A DNA stretch of 64,000 nt. Origin: Mangifera indica. Lineage: Eukaryota > Streptophyta > Magnoliopsida > Sapindales > Anacardiaceae. The translations under genes and the position numbers were made by a program. Within the stretch, counting starts at the first letter, position 1. Every line of letters begins with the position of its first letter. The notes beneath the pieces are model-generated. The model had not been told where the DNA came from. It made no database searches and saw nothing but the letters and a program-made list of their open reading frames with translations. Location of the stretch: NCBI RefSeq assembly GCF_011075055.1, contig NC_058146.1, positions 7,626,001 to 7,690,000 of the forward strand. Reading direction: 5' to 3'. Below, in pieces: positions 48,063 through 61,117 of this stretch.

Positions 48063-49530
48063 TTCCCCCACAATTGTAACAAGAGCTTACAAAGCTACAA
48101 TTGAAGACATAATGAGAGAAAACGCTTATGAGACAATCTCTTGGTAAAAATATCATCAAGTTGAGAAATGGTAAGGACATGTCGGAGTTGTCTAGCCCCT
48201 CGAGCAACTAACTTATGTATGAAGTGTAGATTGATATTGATATGTAGAGTGCGAGCATGAAACACTAGATTGGTAGCCCTGTGCAAAACAAATTGTTTTT
48301 CACAAAACACTATTGGAGAGAAGTGTAGTAGAACATTGAGCTCCCGTGAAAGATAATAAAACCACCAAACATCAGTAATCACATATGCAAGTGCCTAGTA
48401 CTTGGACTACACTAGAGCGAGACACAACAGTTTGTTTCTTGGCAGTCCAACAAACAATATTGTGGCCTAGGAAAACACAACCACCAATGATAGAGTGATG
48501 TGTTGAAACATCAACAACCCAATCAGCATCTGAATAGGCAAAGAGATAAGGATTACAATCATGATGGAATGTAAGGCTATGAAACAAGGTGCCCTTATTA
48601 TAGCAAAAAATATATTTGACTGCATTCATGTCTCTGTGAGTAAGAGTAGATATGTGTTGAGTGACTTGATTCACAATAAATGCAATATTAGGTTGGGTGA
48701 GCGTAAGATATTAGAGGATCGACCATACTATGATAGAGTATAGTGTCTAGAAATAGGACATACTGAATAGATGGTGATGTCTTGGAATTAAAAAAAGGGG
48801 TAGCATAAAGAACGCATAAGTCAAGTTGAAAGTGTTAAAGCAAATCAACCATGTAACAACAATGAGACAAATGTAAGATAGTAGATTGTCGAACAATTCT
48901 CATACCAAGGAAGAAACCAAAGGTAGTCAAATCATGACAAGCAACAAGGACTAAACAAGTGTGGGTGAAACTATGGATTTAATCCAAGTCAACACCAATT
49001 TGTTAGCTTGCAACCAATGAGAATGAACTGGACTAAGAATGTCATCGAGTAGAAGTGGTGGTGATGGTGGTTATACATCACTAGCAATTAGATGCTAAAA
49101 ATTGTGAATAGCAAGAACATCAATAAATTGAAACTTTCATGCACGATAAGTATCGTGAATCATAAAGGAAGAAAAATAGCTCATAATGTTAATTGTTGCA
49201 AGTAAATAGGACAACGGGAAAGAAGAGGTCGTAGTAACTGAGGTAGTAGCGACCAATGTGAAGAGCAATGACGATAAAGATGAAAAGTCAGTGACCATCA
49301 AAGAACCATGATTTATAGTGTGAAATTAAGTTACCGATATAGACAAACCAGGGGGTGGACTTTTGAGATGGGGAGTAACCAGAGTTGTCTTAGAGTCAGC
49401 AATGGGGAAGATGTTAATTGGTTGGAGGTGCATATGTTCTAGTGGAGAAATCACAATGATAGAAAAATGCACAACATTAGGAAAATGCGGGCGAAGAAGT
49501 CAACTAAAGCAAGCAAAAGGAGACACAAGA
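47803..49530 (-). pseudogene. minus-strand Ty1/copia remnant
   Basis: On the minus strand the RNase H region reads LFAYSDADWVVDVSTHHS and CWTAKKQTVVSRSS (48372-48674). It is followed by FHARTLHININLHFIHK and DDIFTKRLSHKRFLSLCLQL (48095-48382), the typical copia C-terminus. RT traces such as YLTLTQPNIAFIVNQVTQ lie just upstream. Near 49000 a WLQANKLVLTWIKSIVSP segment looks like gag, so most of protease, integrase and RT appears deleted. The 3' LTR is present (47803-48062), but no 5' LTR is seen before the duplicated RMC1 exon resumes. Stops and frameshifts are frequent. Confidence 0.8.
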
Positions 49531-49551
49531 GAACATTTTCAATTTTCTCAT

Positions 49552-49731
49552 GTCACTATTGTCTGACCTTCATTGTTGCTTGAGGCAGCTTTGTCATCAA
49601 ATGATTTACAACATTTGGCTGCAGTTCTGAGGTTCTTTTCTGATTTTATTCCTGGCTTTCAAAATTTTGTTGATTTATGTACATATTACCACGTTTTAAA
49701 TAACATGAACCTTTCTTGTAATGTTACTTGA
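49552..49731 (+). pseudogene. duplicated RMC1 terminal exon, copy 2
   Basis: The sequence follows the terminal exon at 45937-46116: tcattgttgcttgaggcagc, then SSNDLQHLAAVLRFFSDFIPG, ending near the same stop (TGA 49729-49731). The splice acceptor is altered (ctcatg for ttcagg). A polyadenylation-region copy follows before the copia insertion at 49828. Confidence 0.85.
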
Positions 49732-49827
49732 GTCTTTGGATTCCTTTGGTTTTATTAAATGAATACAATAATTATGATTTATTGTAAAATGATGAATATG
49801 TTGAATTGTAAGCATTAGTGGGTAGAT

Positions 49828-50147
49828 TATTAGAAATCATATGAAATCATATCATATCCATGGAAATCCTACATTATCCTTGGAAATCATATCCCAAATT
49901 ATTAGAAATCATATCCTTGGAAATCATATTTCACATTGATTGGCAGATTATTCTCTTTCATTCAAAGCATATTTTTTGTACAACTGTTACTATGTTACCA
50001 AAGATAGATTAAAATTTACAATATATAAGTCATTGTATGTAAAGATTGTATATACAAGTAATAAAAAAACAATTATTCTTTCTTTGCATTTCTTTTCTTG
50101 AGCTTATATAGTTTATTGAACCAATTCTGCTCTCTCTGATTTTCGCA
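49828..50147 (+). repeat. 5' LTR of the 49.8-55.0 kb copia element
   Basis: It starts tattagaaatcatatgaaat and ends tgattttcgca. Short repeats of the word ggaaatcatat occur near the start. Confidence 0.93.
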
Positions 50148-50160
50148 TGGTATCAGAGCA
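50148..50160 (+). other. primer-binding site
   Basis: The sequence tggtatcagagca directly follows the 5' LTR and matches the initiator tRNA-Met site at 12 of 13 positions. Confidence 0.9.
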
Positions 50161-50257
50161 AAGTTGTGAATTGCTCTTTTTTTTCTTCTGTTCAGCTCTA
50201 ATACAAGGCAACCTCACTTGCATTCTAATAACCTACATAAAAGAAAATCTGAATTAG

Positions 50258-53200
50258 ATGGAGCCAATCAAACTAACATCCATCGATCCTATATCACCAA
50301 AATCCACTGCTGAAACATCAATAATGAACCAAGGTTTCGAACCAAATGCTAGTTCTAAATAGATGCTAGCCTTTCACCTGATTCCTACAAAAAAAATAAA
50401 CTAAAGCCTGGAGATATTCTTTATGTTTCGCCATCAGACGAACAAGAACTCATTTTAATAAAACAAACTTTAACTAGAGCCGAGAATTATGCACAATAGG
50501 CTAGAATTTCAGAAGGGTGCTCGTTGCAAATGACAAAATTGGATTCGTTGACAACACTGTACTCATGTCATCCGAACTTGATCTTGTCTGATTTTAGGTA
50601 TGATGTAATGCCCTTATCTGAGCTTGGATTAACAACCGTTTGACTGAGGACATCGTAACTAGTCTACCACCTACAGAAGACACCGTGGAGTTATAGGGAT
50701 TCATCAAAGATATGTATGGGGCTTTAGATCTTGCAAAGATTTATAGCATTCGACAAACCTTTGTCAAGATCCAATAAGAAAATCAGAGTGTCACGAACTA
50801 TTTCAATAGACTTTCCACTGCATGGAATTAGTTAGACGTCGTTGAAGAGTCAATCGTTGCACCACCAGAAGTTCTCAGACAAATCCAACGTGTAAAGGAA
50901 CAAGAGAAGCTGACTCACTTCCTAATGGGGCTAAACGAGGGGTTCGTCGCTTTTAAAACTCATATACTTACCTTTGCAAAGGCGTCATCACTACGACGAG
51001 CATATTATCTTGTCGTTCAAGATGAAAGTCAAAGGAACATTAGGCATGATGAAGAGAAGAGAGTTGTTGCCCTCAACGTTTATCAAAGGAAGCAGGCGGT
51101 TGGAGAAGAAAATAGTGAATTAGGGCCACCTCAAGCGTTTAATTTGTATGGCAGGATGAAGCTAAGCTATCCAATGGCTCATATTCACCCACAGCACAAA
51201 ATTAGATTAGAACCCAAACTTTTCATAATTTTGTCAAGCCCCAAACAGTTTCAATAATCACAATCAGTCTTTTAAACAAAGGGGAAAATTACATTGTGAC
51301 TATTACAAACGACGTAATCACACCAAGGATACTTGCTGGAAGCTACATGGTCATCCTAGATTCAGCAAAACAAAGGTAAAAAGGCCCACAGCAAATCAAG
51401 TTGCTTCAACCAATCTAGGATCTACAACAGGACTCTCATTTGAACAATATGATCAATTGATTCAACTTCTAAATCAGATACCAAAGGGCAATGACATCTT
51501 TACCTCTTACGTAGGTACGATTTCATGCTTAAATACTTTTATTTCTCTAGATGTTTGAATAATAAATTCAGGGGCTAGTGACCATATAATATGTTCCCTA
51601 GAATTCTGTACCAACATAAAATATATGTCTCCTCCAATACCTATTAAATTACTTAATAGGACCACAACTCAAGCCACCCAAATAGGAGATGTTCAATTAG
51701 ATAAACTCATATTAAAAAATGCCCTTTGTATACCTATATTATGTTTCCACCTTATCTCAGTATCCAAAATATGCGTAGACAACAAATGTGTAGTAACTTT
51801 TTTGCCTACTATATGTGCATTTCAAGACAATTCGACTAGCAATCTGATGGTCTAGGGTAAAAAACAACATGGGTTATACTACTGGACATCGAACTCCAAG
51901 ACATTTCTTTTATTAAATAAAAATTGTATTACTTCTCCCTATTGTAATACAAATCAGATTAATAAAGTGTCATTTATTTCCCATCAAAGATTGGGGCATT
52001 TAAGTACTATCTCATATTCAAAGTATCTCATTTGCCCCCTTGCTAAGCAAACTCGTACTACTTTTCCCACAAGCACTTTTACAACCACAAAACCATTTCA
52101 ATTGATACTTTTAGATAGTTGGGGACCTTATAGTACACCTAATTATGATAGATCCAAATATTTTCTTTTCATAGTAGATGACTTCTCACGTGCCCATGGT
52201 CCAAACTTAAAGGCCCAAACACATTCTTTTTTCTTGAAATTTGTATCCATGGTCCAAACTTAATTCTACACAAAAATCTAGGGAATTCAAACAGACAATG
52301 CAAAAGATTTTTTTAACTACACCACCACTACCTACCTTGGCTCTCAAGGAATTTTACATGAAAATTCATGTCCTTACACACCACAACAAAATGGTACTAT
52401 AGAATGAAAACATAGACATCTATTAGAAGTAGCTTGTGCCTTTAAACTCCAATCCAAAATTCCACCTAAGTTCTAAGGAGATTGTGTGGTCACGACAACC
52501 TATCTGATCAATAGAATGCCAACCAAAGTTCTGGGTGGAAAAACACGTTATGAACTTCCCTTTAGCAAGAAACCAGACATCAGGAACTTAAGAGTATTTG
52601 GTTATCTCTACTACTTTACCAAACTTTAGCAAGCAAACAAATTTGACACATAAGCAACTCGTTATGTATTCATGGGATATCCTTCACTACAAAAAGGATA
52701 TGGCCTATATGATATGGCTATAAATAAATTATTCATCAGTAGAGACGTCACATTTCATGAAGATGTTTTTCCTTTTGCTGATGAGATTAAAGACATGACA
52801 TCCACTGGTTCACAACCAATGACTCACATTAAATTCTTTGAACAAGAGTATGATGTAATTCTATCATCTTACAACACTAGTGATCTATCGATAGGATCTG
52901 ACTCTACACAAGGTACTAATTCACCTTTACCTATTCCAGATCTAACTTCATCATTATCCATGGATGTTTCGGTTACTTCTGATGATCTTACATAGGTTTC
53001 TTTCAGACATTCATCACAAACCAAAAAACCCCTCATTTAGAGCACTGACTATGTTTGTGTTGTTTTATCTGAACCATATGTTATTTATCAATATATCAAT
53101 TATGATAGGTTATCTCCAGGGCACAAAGCCTGCATCAGTCACATCTCTGAACATTTTGAACCAAACTCATATTCAAAAGCAGTTCAATTATCTCATTGGC

Positions 53201-54716
53201 ATTAGACGATGATAGAAAAACTAGAAGCTCGGTACCTCAACAAAACCTAAGATTTAGTACCACGACCATCTCATAGAAAACCCATAAGCTACAAATAGGT
53301 CTTCAAGATAAAACATCAGGCTGATGGTTCCATTGAACATTATAAAGCTCGATTGGTTGCAAAAGGGTTCACTCAACAGGAATGACTTGATTACTAAGAG
53401 ACCTTGTCACCTGTCATTAAACATGTTACTATTCACACACTCCTTGCTATTGCAACTTCTCATGATTGGTCTCTTCATCGGATAAATGTTTACAATGCTT
53501 TCCTTCATGGAGACTTAAATGAAGAAATATATATGGAAGTTCTACCAGGAGTTTGTAGACAGGGGGAGAATCTTGTATGTCGACTATGAAAGTCCTTATA
53601 TGGCTTGAAACAAATATCCCGACAATGGAACACCAAAATTACATAGGCATTGATCAAGCTAGGTTTCAAATAGTCAAGACACAATTATGCCTTGTTCACA
53701 TGAAGATAAGGAAATTCATTCATATGCCTCGTCGTTTATATGGATGATATCCTTATAACTGGGAATGACGCAATCACCATAGAGAAGTTGAAAAGTCACC
53801 TCTATAAATCATTCAAGATAAAAGATTTAGGATCTCTAAAATATTTTCTGGGAATTGAAATTGTTTGATCTGTAGATGGAATTATCCTCAGCTAAAGGAA
53901 GTATGCCTTGGAATTAATAGTAGACACTAGATTATCTGCTTACAAACCAAGTATCATCCCAATAGAACAAAGTATCAAACTCACCAGTCAAGAGTATACT
54001 CATAACAGCAAAACAGTAGAAAACTCGCCACTACAGAATCATCTAGAATATCAACGACTAGTGGGATGATTGATCTATCTCATAATGACTAGACCAGACA
54101 TTAGTTATACGGTTTAAATTTTTAGTTAATTTATGCATGCACCAAAGCAGTCTCACATGGATGTAGCCTTAAAGGTAATTAAATACCTGAAAGGATGTTC
54201 GGGTCTAGGGTTATTGTTCCCTCGAGATAAAAACCTGAAAGTAATAACTTATTATGACTCAGACTGGGGTATATGTCCTATGACAAGGAAATCACTGATA
54301 GACTTCTGTGTAAAACTTAGGGATTCACTTATCTCATGGAAAACAAAGAAACAATCCACTACCCTCTCTCTTCAGTTGAAGCGAAATACCAAGCAATGGC
54401 AAAAACTACTTGTGAAATAATATGGATTCGTGGTTTGTTAGAGGAGGCGTGACAATCTCAAAACCGATTAGACTTTATTGTGATAATAAAGCAACAAAGG
54501 ATATTTCTACCAATCTAATCTTTCATGAACGAACCAAGCTATAAAGATTGACTATCACTTTGTGAGAGACGAGATACAGGAAGGATTAATAAAACCTTAC
54601 TATATTCAAACCATAAAACAATTAGTTGATATATTCACCAAACCCTTGGGATCAAGACAACATTTTTACCTTTTACATAAGCTTGGAGTTTATAATATCT
54701 ACAAACCACAAGCTTG
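50258..54716 (+). pseudogene. copia gag-pol polyprotein with many stops
   Basis: Gag starts MEPIKLTSIDPIS. A zinc knuckle near 51290-51335 reads CDYYKRRNHTKDTCWKLHGHP, with the second Cys replaced by Tyr. The protease site near 51558 reads stop-IINSGASDHI, so the preceding Trp codon is a stop and the catalytic Asp is Asn. Integrase (51967-52650) shows HQRLGHLS, LLDSWGPY, QTDNAKDFF and TPQQNGTIE, the last followed by a stop. RT (53330-53890) has NAFLHGDLNEEIYME and YMDDILITGND. RNase H has YYDSDWGICP and ends in decayed sequence. More than a dozen in-frame stops and several shifts exclude function. Confidence 0.9.
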
Positions 54717-54724
54717 AGGGGGAG
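54716..54724 (+). other. polypurine tract
   Basis: The sequence gagggggag lies immediately before the 3' LTR. Confidence 0.85.
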
Positions 54725-55044
54725 TATTGGAAATCATATGAAATCATATCATATCCCTGAAAATCCTACATTATCCCTGGAAATCATATCCCAGATTATT
54801 AGAAATCATATCCCTGGAAATCATATTTCACATTGATTAGCAGATTATTCTCTTCTACTCAAAGCATATTTTTTGTACAATTGTTATTATGTTAGCAAAG
54901 ATATATTAGAATTTACAGTATATAAGCCATTGTATGAAAAGATTGTATATACAAGTAATAAAAAAACAATTATTCTTTCTTTACATTTCTTTTCTTGAGC
55001 TTCTCTAGTTCGTCGAACCAACTCTGCTCTCTCTGATTTTGGCA
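54725..55044 (+). repeat. 3' LTR of the 49.8-55.0 kb copia element
   Basis: It starts tattggaaatcatatgaaat and ends tgattttggca. It is 320 bp long and colinear with the 5' LTR. Confidence 0.93.
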
Positions 55045-55074
55045 TAGATGATGAAATGTAATGACCCCTGAAAA

Positions 55075-55835
55075 ATCTAGTTAGTGAAAATATGAATTAT
55101 TTACATTTATGTTTATTTTACATTTTAAACACACCTTTATGAATTTTTGAAACAAAAATGTATTAAACGAGTATTTTATATGTTTTCTATATTAAACATG
55201 TATTTTTGCTGTTTTATAGATTTTTCATTTTTTATGAATTTTTAAAGTACAAAAATATCTCATATGTTTTTAATTAATTATCATAATATCATAATTATAA
55301 AAAAAAAAACCTAATTTTTAATGACACTATGATATGAAGGTATTCTACGGATCTCTCATACACATTTAATTTTCTTAACTCAACCATCAACAAATCATAA
55401 TATTTTGACGATGATTTGATAAAAAATTCATAAAATTATAGTTTAAAATATGTTTAATAGTCAATTAAATGCTTTATACTTGATAAAAAAATTTATAAAA
55501 TAATAATTTTTTGATGATAATTGAATCTTGATTATATATTATATTATATTAGGTTTAATTATCGATTATATATTTTATATTTGAACTATTATATTAATTT
55601 TAACTAAAAAATATATAAAAAGTGTTAAAATTATTATTGATATTATCATATTTTTAAAAATATATTACTGATGATATGTGTTATTAAATCCATATATATA
55701 TGTTTCGTATCTTTTTCGTATCCAAATTTTATAATTCTTTTTTTTTACAAATATATTTTTTACTATTTGTCATATTATACCTATATAATTCTTATACTTT
55801 TTTTTTTTTTGTTTTCATATTACTAACCAGGTTAA
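55075..55835. mobile_element. about 760-bp TIR-bounded insert in the RMC1 flank repeat, copy 1
   Basis: In the first flank unit (46449-46475) the word cctctgaaaa runs directly into gtggatgattttcacc. Here about 760 bp of AT-rich DNA intervenes. Its left end reads ctagttagtgaaaata and its right end, on the other strand, aacctggttagtaatatg, which are inverted repeats. The same insert occurs at about 56830-57605 and, shortened, at about 58590-59020. No coding content is seen. Confidence 0.55.
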
Positions 55836-56534
55836 AAAAATAGATGATTTTCACCATTTTTCTTTTACTTTTTTTGGTTGATGGAAAATTCGTTTTTGTT
55901 ATCTAAATATAGTTGTGTTTGTCTTGCCTTTTTCTTTAAAGAAAATTTGGATTGTTCATTAGTCTTTGTTAAATTTGGGTAAACGATGACAAGTGGGAAT
56001 CCCAAGCCAAAAATTATGTTTCCTTTTTTGTAAGTAATAATTACTCACCTTTTCTTTGGAAGCTCATTGTACTAAGAGAAATGAGTATCATGGTAAAAAT
56101 GATTCTTCACGTAAAAAAGTAATTAAAAACTTTAATTGAGTGTGGTGATTTCTTTTTCAGGTAAAATTTTCAAAACTAGGGAAGTGTGAAAATTCTTAAA
56201 TAAATGCCTCTTATACAAAATTATACGCCATCTTTAGTATTATTAATAATAAAATAATATATACCCAATTTAAAATATTCAATAATATAAAATATAAAAA
56301 ATAATATAATTTAGATGATATTGTATGGCAATTGAGGTGATTAAGAGATTTTAATAAAATCATTTTTTTTTTTTTTACATTTCGTAATTAGAAAAACCTT
56401 CTAAAAATTAATTGCATAAATTCAAATTGAAATATGCCTATCCTTTATACCACAATGAAGTTAATTTACTGTGTTCTCTCTAACTAGCAAATAAAATTGA
56501 GTGTTTTGATACAAAAATATTTTCAATTTTTCAG

Positions 56535-56715
56535 ATGATTATTATCCGACCCTCATTGTTTTTTGAGTCAGCTTTATCATCGAATGATTCGTAACATCAA
56601 GCTCGAGTTACGAGGTTCTTTTTCGATTTTATTCCTAGCTTTCGAAATTTTTTTGATTTTAGTACATATTATTGTGTTTTGAAAAACATGAACCCCTTTT
56701 TCTATTACTGCTTGA
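56535..56715 (+). pseudogene. duplicated RMC1 terminal exon, copy 3
   Basis: The exon follows an intact ttcag acceptor and the same intron tail as the upstream copy (gagtgttttgatacaaaaat). It matches 45937-46116 but is more diverged (ccctcattgttttttgagtc) and has in-frame stops, ending at the homologous TGA 56713-56715. Confidence 0.8.
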
Positions 56716-58294
56716 GTCTTTGGATTCCTTCGGTTTTATTAGATGAATACAATAATTATAATTTATTGTAAAATGATGAATATGTTGAATTGTAAGCATT
56801 ATGTGACTTGATGATGAAATGTAATAACCTATGAAAAGCCTGGTTAATTCGTGTTCTCATTTAATTTGTATTTTAAATATGTTGTTTTGAATTTTTGAAT
56901 TCAAAAAATATTAAACATATATATTATACATTTTTCATATTAAGCATATATTTTTATTGTTTTATACATTTTTCATTTTGTATGAATTTTTACTGTACGA
57001 AAATGTATTTATATTTTTAATTAATTATCATAATATCATAACTATATAAAACAAGAGTATTTTTTTTAATTATCCAAATCCTAAGACATATTTTATATTT
57101 TTGATGACACTATAATACGAAGGTATTCCATAGATCTCTCATACACGTTTAATTTTCTTAACTCAAATATTAACAAATTATAATATTTTGATGATGATTT
57201 AATAAAAAATTCATTAAATGAAAATTTAAAGCCTATTTACTAGCCAATTAAATATTTTATATTTGATAAAAAAATTTATGGAATAATATTTTTTTTTATG
57301 ATAATTGAATTTTGAGTACATATTATGTTATATTAAATTCAGTAGTCAATTTAATATTTTACATGTAAACTGTTATATTAATTCTAAAACTAAGAGATCT
57401 ATAAAAATTGTTAAAACTATGATGGATAATATCGTATTTTTATAAACATATTATTAACAATCTCATATATTAAATCTATATATACATGTTTTATATATTG
57501 TTTATATCTGAATTTTATGACTTTTTTTACAAACATATTTTTTACTATTTATCATAATATATCTGTATAATTTTGATACTATTTTTTTTCTTGTTTTACC
57601 AACTAGGGTGAAAAGTAGATGATTCTCACCACTTTTCTTTTGCTTTTTTTGGTTGATGGACAATTCATTTTTGTTATCTAAATATGGTTGTGTTTGTCTT
57701 GCCTTTTTCTTCAAAGAAAATTTGGATTGTTCATTAATCTTGGTTAAATTTGGGTAAATGATGGCAATTAGGGAATCCCAAGGCAAAAATTTTGTTTCCT
57801 TTTTTGCAAGTATTAATTATTCACCTTTTCTTTGGAAGCTTATTGTACTAAGAGAAATGTGTATAAAGGCAAAAATGATTCTTCACGCAAAAAAGTAATT
57901 GAAAACTTTAATTGAGTTTGGTGATTTGTTAATTAGCTAAAATAATCAAGATTAGGGAAGTGTGAAAATTCTTAAATAAATGCCTCTTGTACAATATTTT
58001 AAGGCAAAATTAAAAACAATCTATAATTTTGTTAATAATAAAATTATATGTATTTAGTTTGAAATATTTAATAAAATGTGACGTAAGAGGTGATGTAATT
58101 TTAATAATGTTGTATGACATTTGAGGTGATTAAGTGACTCTAATTAAACCACAAACTTTTTCTACTTTCGCAAACGGAAAAACCTTCTAAAAGGGTTATT
58201 TGCATAAATTCAAATTGAAACATACCTATCCTTTGTACCACAATTAAGTCAATTTACTTGAGTGTTTTAAACAAGAACATTTTCGATTTTTTAG
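56716..58294. other. flank unit of the RMC1 array, with TIR insert copy 2
   Basis: This repeats 55045-56534 at an offset of about 1.76 kb (gaaatgtaat words at 55055, 56816 and, as gaaacgtaat, 58573). It includes the TIR-bounded insert at about 56830-57605 and a copy of the 46471-46760 segment from 57613. The minus-strand open frame at 57502-57786 lies in this repeat and is not conserved in its sibling copies. Confidence 0.6.
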
Positions 58295-58474
58295 GTGACT
58301 ACTGTCTAGCCCTCATTGTTTCTTGAGGCAACTTTGTCATCGAATGATTCATAACATCTGGTTTTAGCTCTAAGGTTCTTTTTCGATTCTATTCATAGCT
58401 TTTGAAATTCTGTTGATTTTAGTACATATTAGCGCGTTTTGAATACCATGAACCCTTCTTCTATTGTTGCATGA
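58295..58474 (+). pseudogene. duplicated RMC1 terminal exon, copy 4
   Basis: The exon follows tttttag and begins gtgactactgtctagccctc. It aligns along the whole terminal exon to TGA at 58472-58474 and contains stops (for example ctag early on). It lies about 1.76 kb from copy 3. Confidence 0.8.
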
Positions 58475-59800
58475 GTCTTTGGATTCCTTTGGTTTTATTA
58501 GATGAATACAATAATTATAATTCATTGTAAAATGATAAATATATTTAATTGTAAGCATTCTGTGAGTAGATGATGAAACGTAATGACCTCTAAAAGCTTA
58601 GTTAGTAAAAACGTAAATTATTCGTATTTCTGTTAACTCATGTTTTAAACAAACTATTCTGAATTTTGAACTCAAAATATATTAAGCATGTATATTATAC
58701 GTTTTCCATATTAAATATATATTTTTACCATTTTATATATGTTCCATATTCTATAAATTTTTAAAGTACAAAAATATATTTTATATTTTCAGTTAATTAT
58801 CATAATTATATAAAACAAAATTTTAATTTTTTGTTATCCAAATCTCTAATGCATATTTTAAATTTTTTATGACACTATAATATGAAGGTATTCCATGGAT
58901 CTTTCATATATATTTAATTTTTTTAGATCGAATAATAACAAATTATAATATTTTGATGATGATTAGATAAAAAAATCCATAAAGTGATAATTTAAATATG
59001 GTTGTGTTTGTCTTATTATACTTTTTTTTCACCATTTTGCTTTTGCTTTTTTTGGTCTATGGAAAATTCATTTTTGTTATCTAAATATGGTTGTGTTTGT
59101 CTTGCCTTTTTCTCGAAAGAAAATTTAGATTGTTCACTAATCCTGGTTAAATTTGGGTAAATGATGACAATTAGGGAATCCCAAGGCAAAAATTTTGTTT
59201 CCTTTTTTGTAAGTATTAATTATTCACCTTTGAAAGCTTATTGTAGTAAGAGAAATAAGTACCAAGGTAAAAATGATTCTTCACATAAAAAAGTAATTAG
59301 AAACTTTAATCTATTTATTAGCTAAAATAATCATCAAAACTAGGGAAGTGTGAAAACTCTTAAATAAATGCCCCTAATACAAAATTTTAAAACAGAAATC
59401 GAGAGCAAACTCTATTAATATTATCAATAAAATTATATATATTTAATTTTAAATATTAAATTAAATATAAAATAAAATAATACTAATTATGTCTCAAGAA
59501 ACAACAAAATTCAAACTGTCTTCCTTTCCTTTTTGGTCATAGCTATATAATTTGACCCATCTTTGGCATTAGTAATGCAATCAATTATTTGAGAAAATTA
59601 AGTTTAATTTTTCTTTAATTACTTCATTATCTCTCTGGGTTCCCTTTTTTTTTCCCCACTTTCTATAGCAAAAGTCACAAAGAGTTAGGTTACATTCCCT
59701 TTCATAATACACTTTTGGCATTTCAAACCCAAGACAAATTAGAAAGCATGCTTTCTCTACTCACAATTCTTTTCATTGGTCCCCTAAAAGAACTTGCTTT
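58475..59800. other. last flank unit of the RMC1 array
   Basis: It contains a shortened TIR insert (about 58590-59020), the segment starting caccattttgc at 59030, and from about 59500 to 59790 a copy of the flank at 46800-47420 (caaactgtctt, gttaggtta, cattttaatgca-like words). The array ends here, and no further RMC1 exon is seen to its right. Confidence 0.55.
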
Positions 59801-61084
59801 AAGAAAGCAAGAAAGAACTATCTTTTGCTACCTTAAATTTTACACATAAAAATTATTTTTAAAAATTTTTTATTTATGGTATAATTTTTTAATAATAAAT
59901 TTATATATATCTATTTTTGATACATAAATAGATATATATTTATAAGTGTTATCATATAATTAAATAATTTTAAAATAAAAATAAAATAACATTTAATATA
60001 TTATGATATATATATATATATGTAAAATTAGTAGGCATAATAATATTTATTTTTTAATTTATTTACAAACTGTTACATGCCTTTTAAAACACAAATTTTG
60101 TATCATAATCTAGCTGACCTTTTGATCATACTAAATCATTTGCACATATATCAAAGAAAATAGAAAAGTCCATTGAAAAACCAATAATAGGCATGTCACT
60201 TGACACAATTGTTTCTATTTCCTTATAAACTATCATACATAATTTAGTTTAAATTATAAAATTAAATCAAATTATTTAAAAATTATAATTTAATTGATAA
60301 AATAATTTAGTTTGGATTGATAAATTTTTTAAAAACAATTTTCACTTTGAGTTATGATTTAAACGATTTTTAAACTGGATAAAATCATACATTGTATTTT
60401 TTAAAATACGTAATTTTTTAAAAAATTTTAATAAATAATTAGGTATATAACTTTATTTTTCATATTTATTTTGTCATTTTCTTTATATATATATATATAT
60501 ATATATATTATGTATATATTTTATATTTATTTTATATGTTTTTATCATGTTCTAAAAAACTATAATTCAATCAAATTTATTACATAATATGTATTTAGAA
60601 GTCAGTGATTTTAATAAGTTTAAAATGTAATCTAAATTGGATTAAACTATATTTTTTTAATTTAGTTTGGTTTAGTTTAAAATCTAAAATGATTTTGTTT
60701 CGTTTATAAATTTTTCAAATCATTTTTTCAGTTTGATTTAAAAAACTCTTAAACCATACTAAATTAGACCATACACACCCCTATGTCCTATGATGGTCAA
60801 TACAATTTTTATTCCATACTTATTTCTTAGATATTCTCATTGCTTCATCTCTTTGAAAAGTAATAAATAAATAAATAATATTTACTAATTTTTTTTCATT
60901 TTACAACCCTATATATTTTCTGTTTGTAATTATTCATATAATATTTTAAGAGTTCAAACAACAAAATTTTAAAGTGTTATTGGTTAATGTGTGAGTTGTC
61001 ATGAAGAAATAGGAGTTGGTTGAGAGAGTAGGCCCAAGCTTATTATAATCAGTTGGACCATCCTTATTCAAGCCTGGCTTAATC

Positions 61085-61117
<33 letters not shown>

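Larger units (their letters stand above)
49828..55044 (+). mobile_element. complete Ty1/copia retrotransposon, 5217 bp, non-functional
   Basis: Direct LTRs of equal length (320 bp) bound the element, and tagat flanks it on both sides (49823-49827 and 55045-55049). Sibling copies of the host repeat without the insertion read gtgagtagatgatgaa (46436, 58562), which confirms the target. The primer-binding site, gag, protease, integrase, RT, RNase H and polypurine tract occur in copia order, but stops are abundant. By eye about 20 differences separate the LTRs. The ends are TA...CA rather than TG...CA in both LTRs. Confidence 0.95.

Noticed and set aside
57502..57786. 94-residue Lys-rich minus-strand frame
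   Set aside because: It lies in the duplicated RMC1 flank and is not kept open in the sibling copies.
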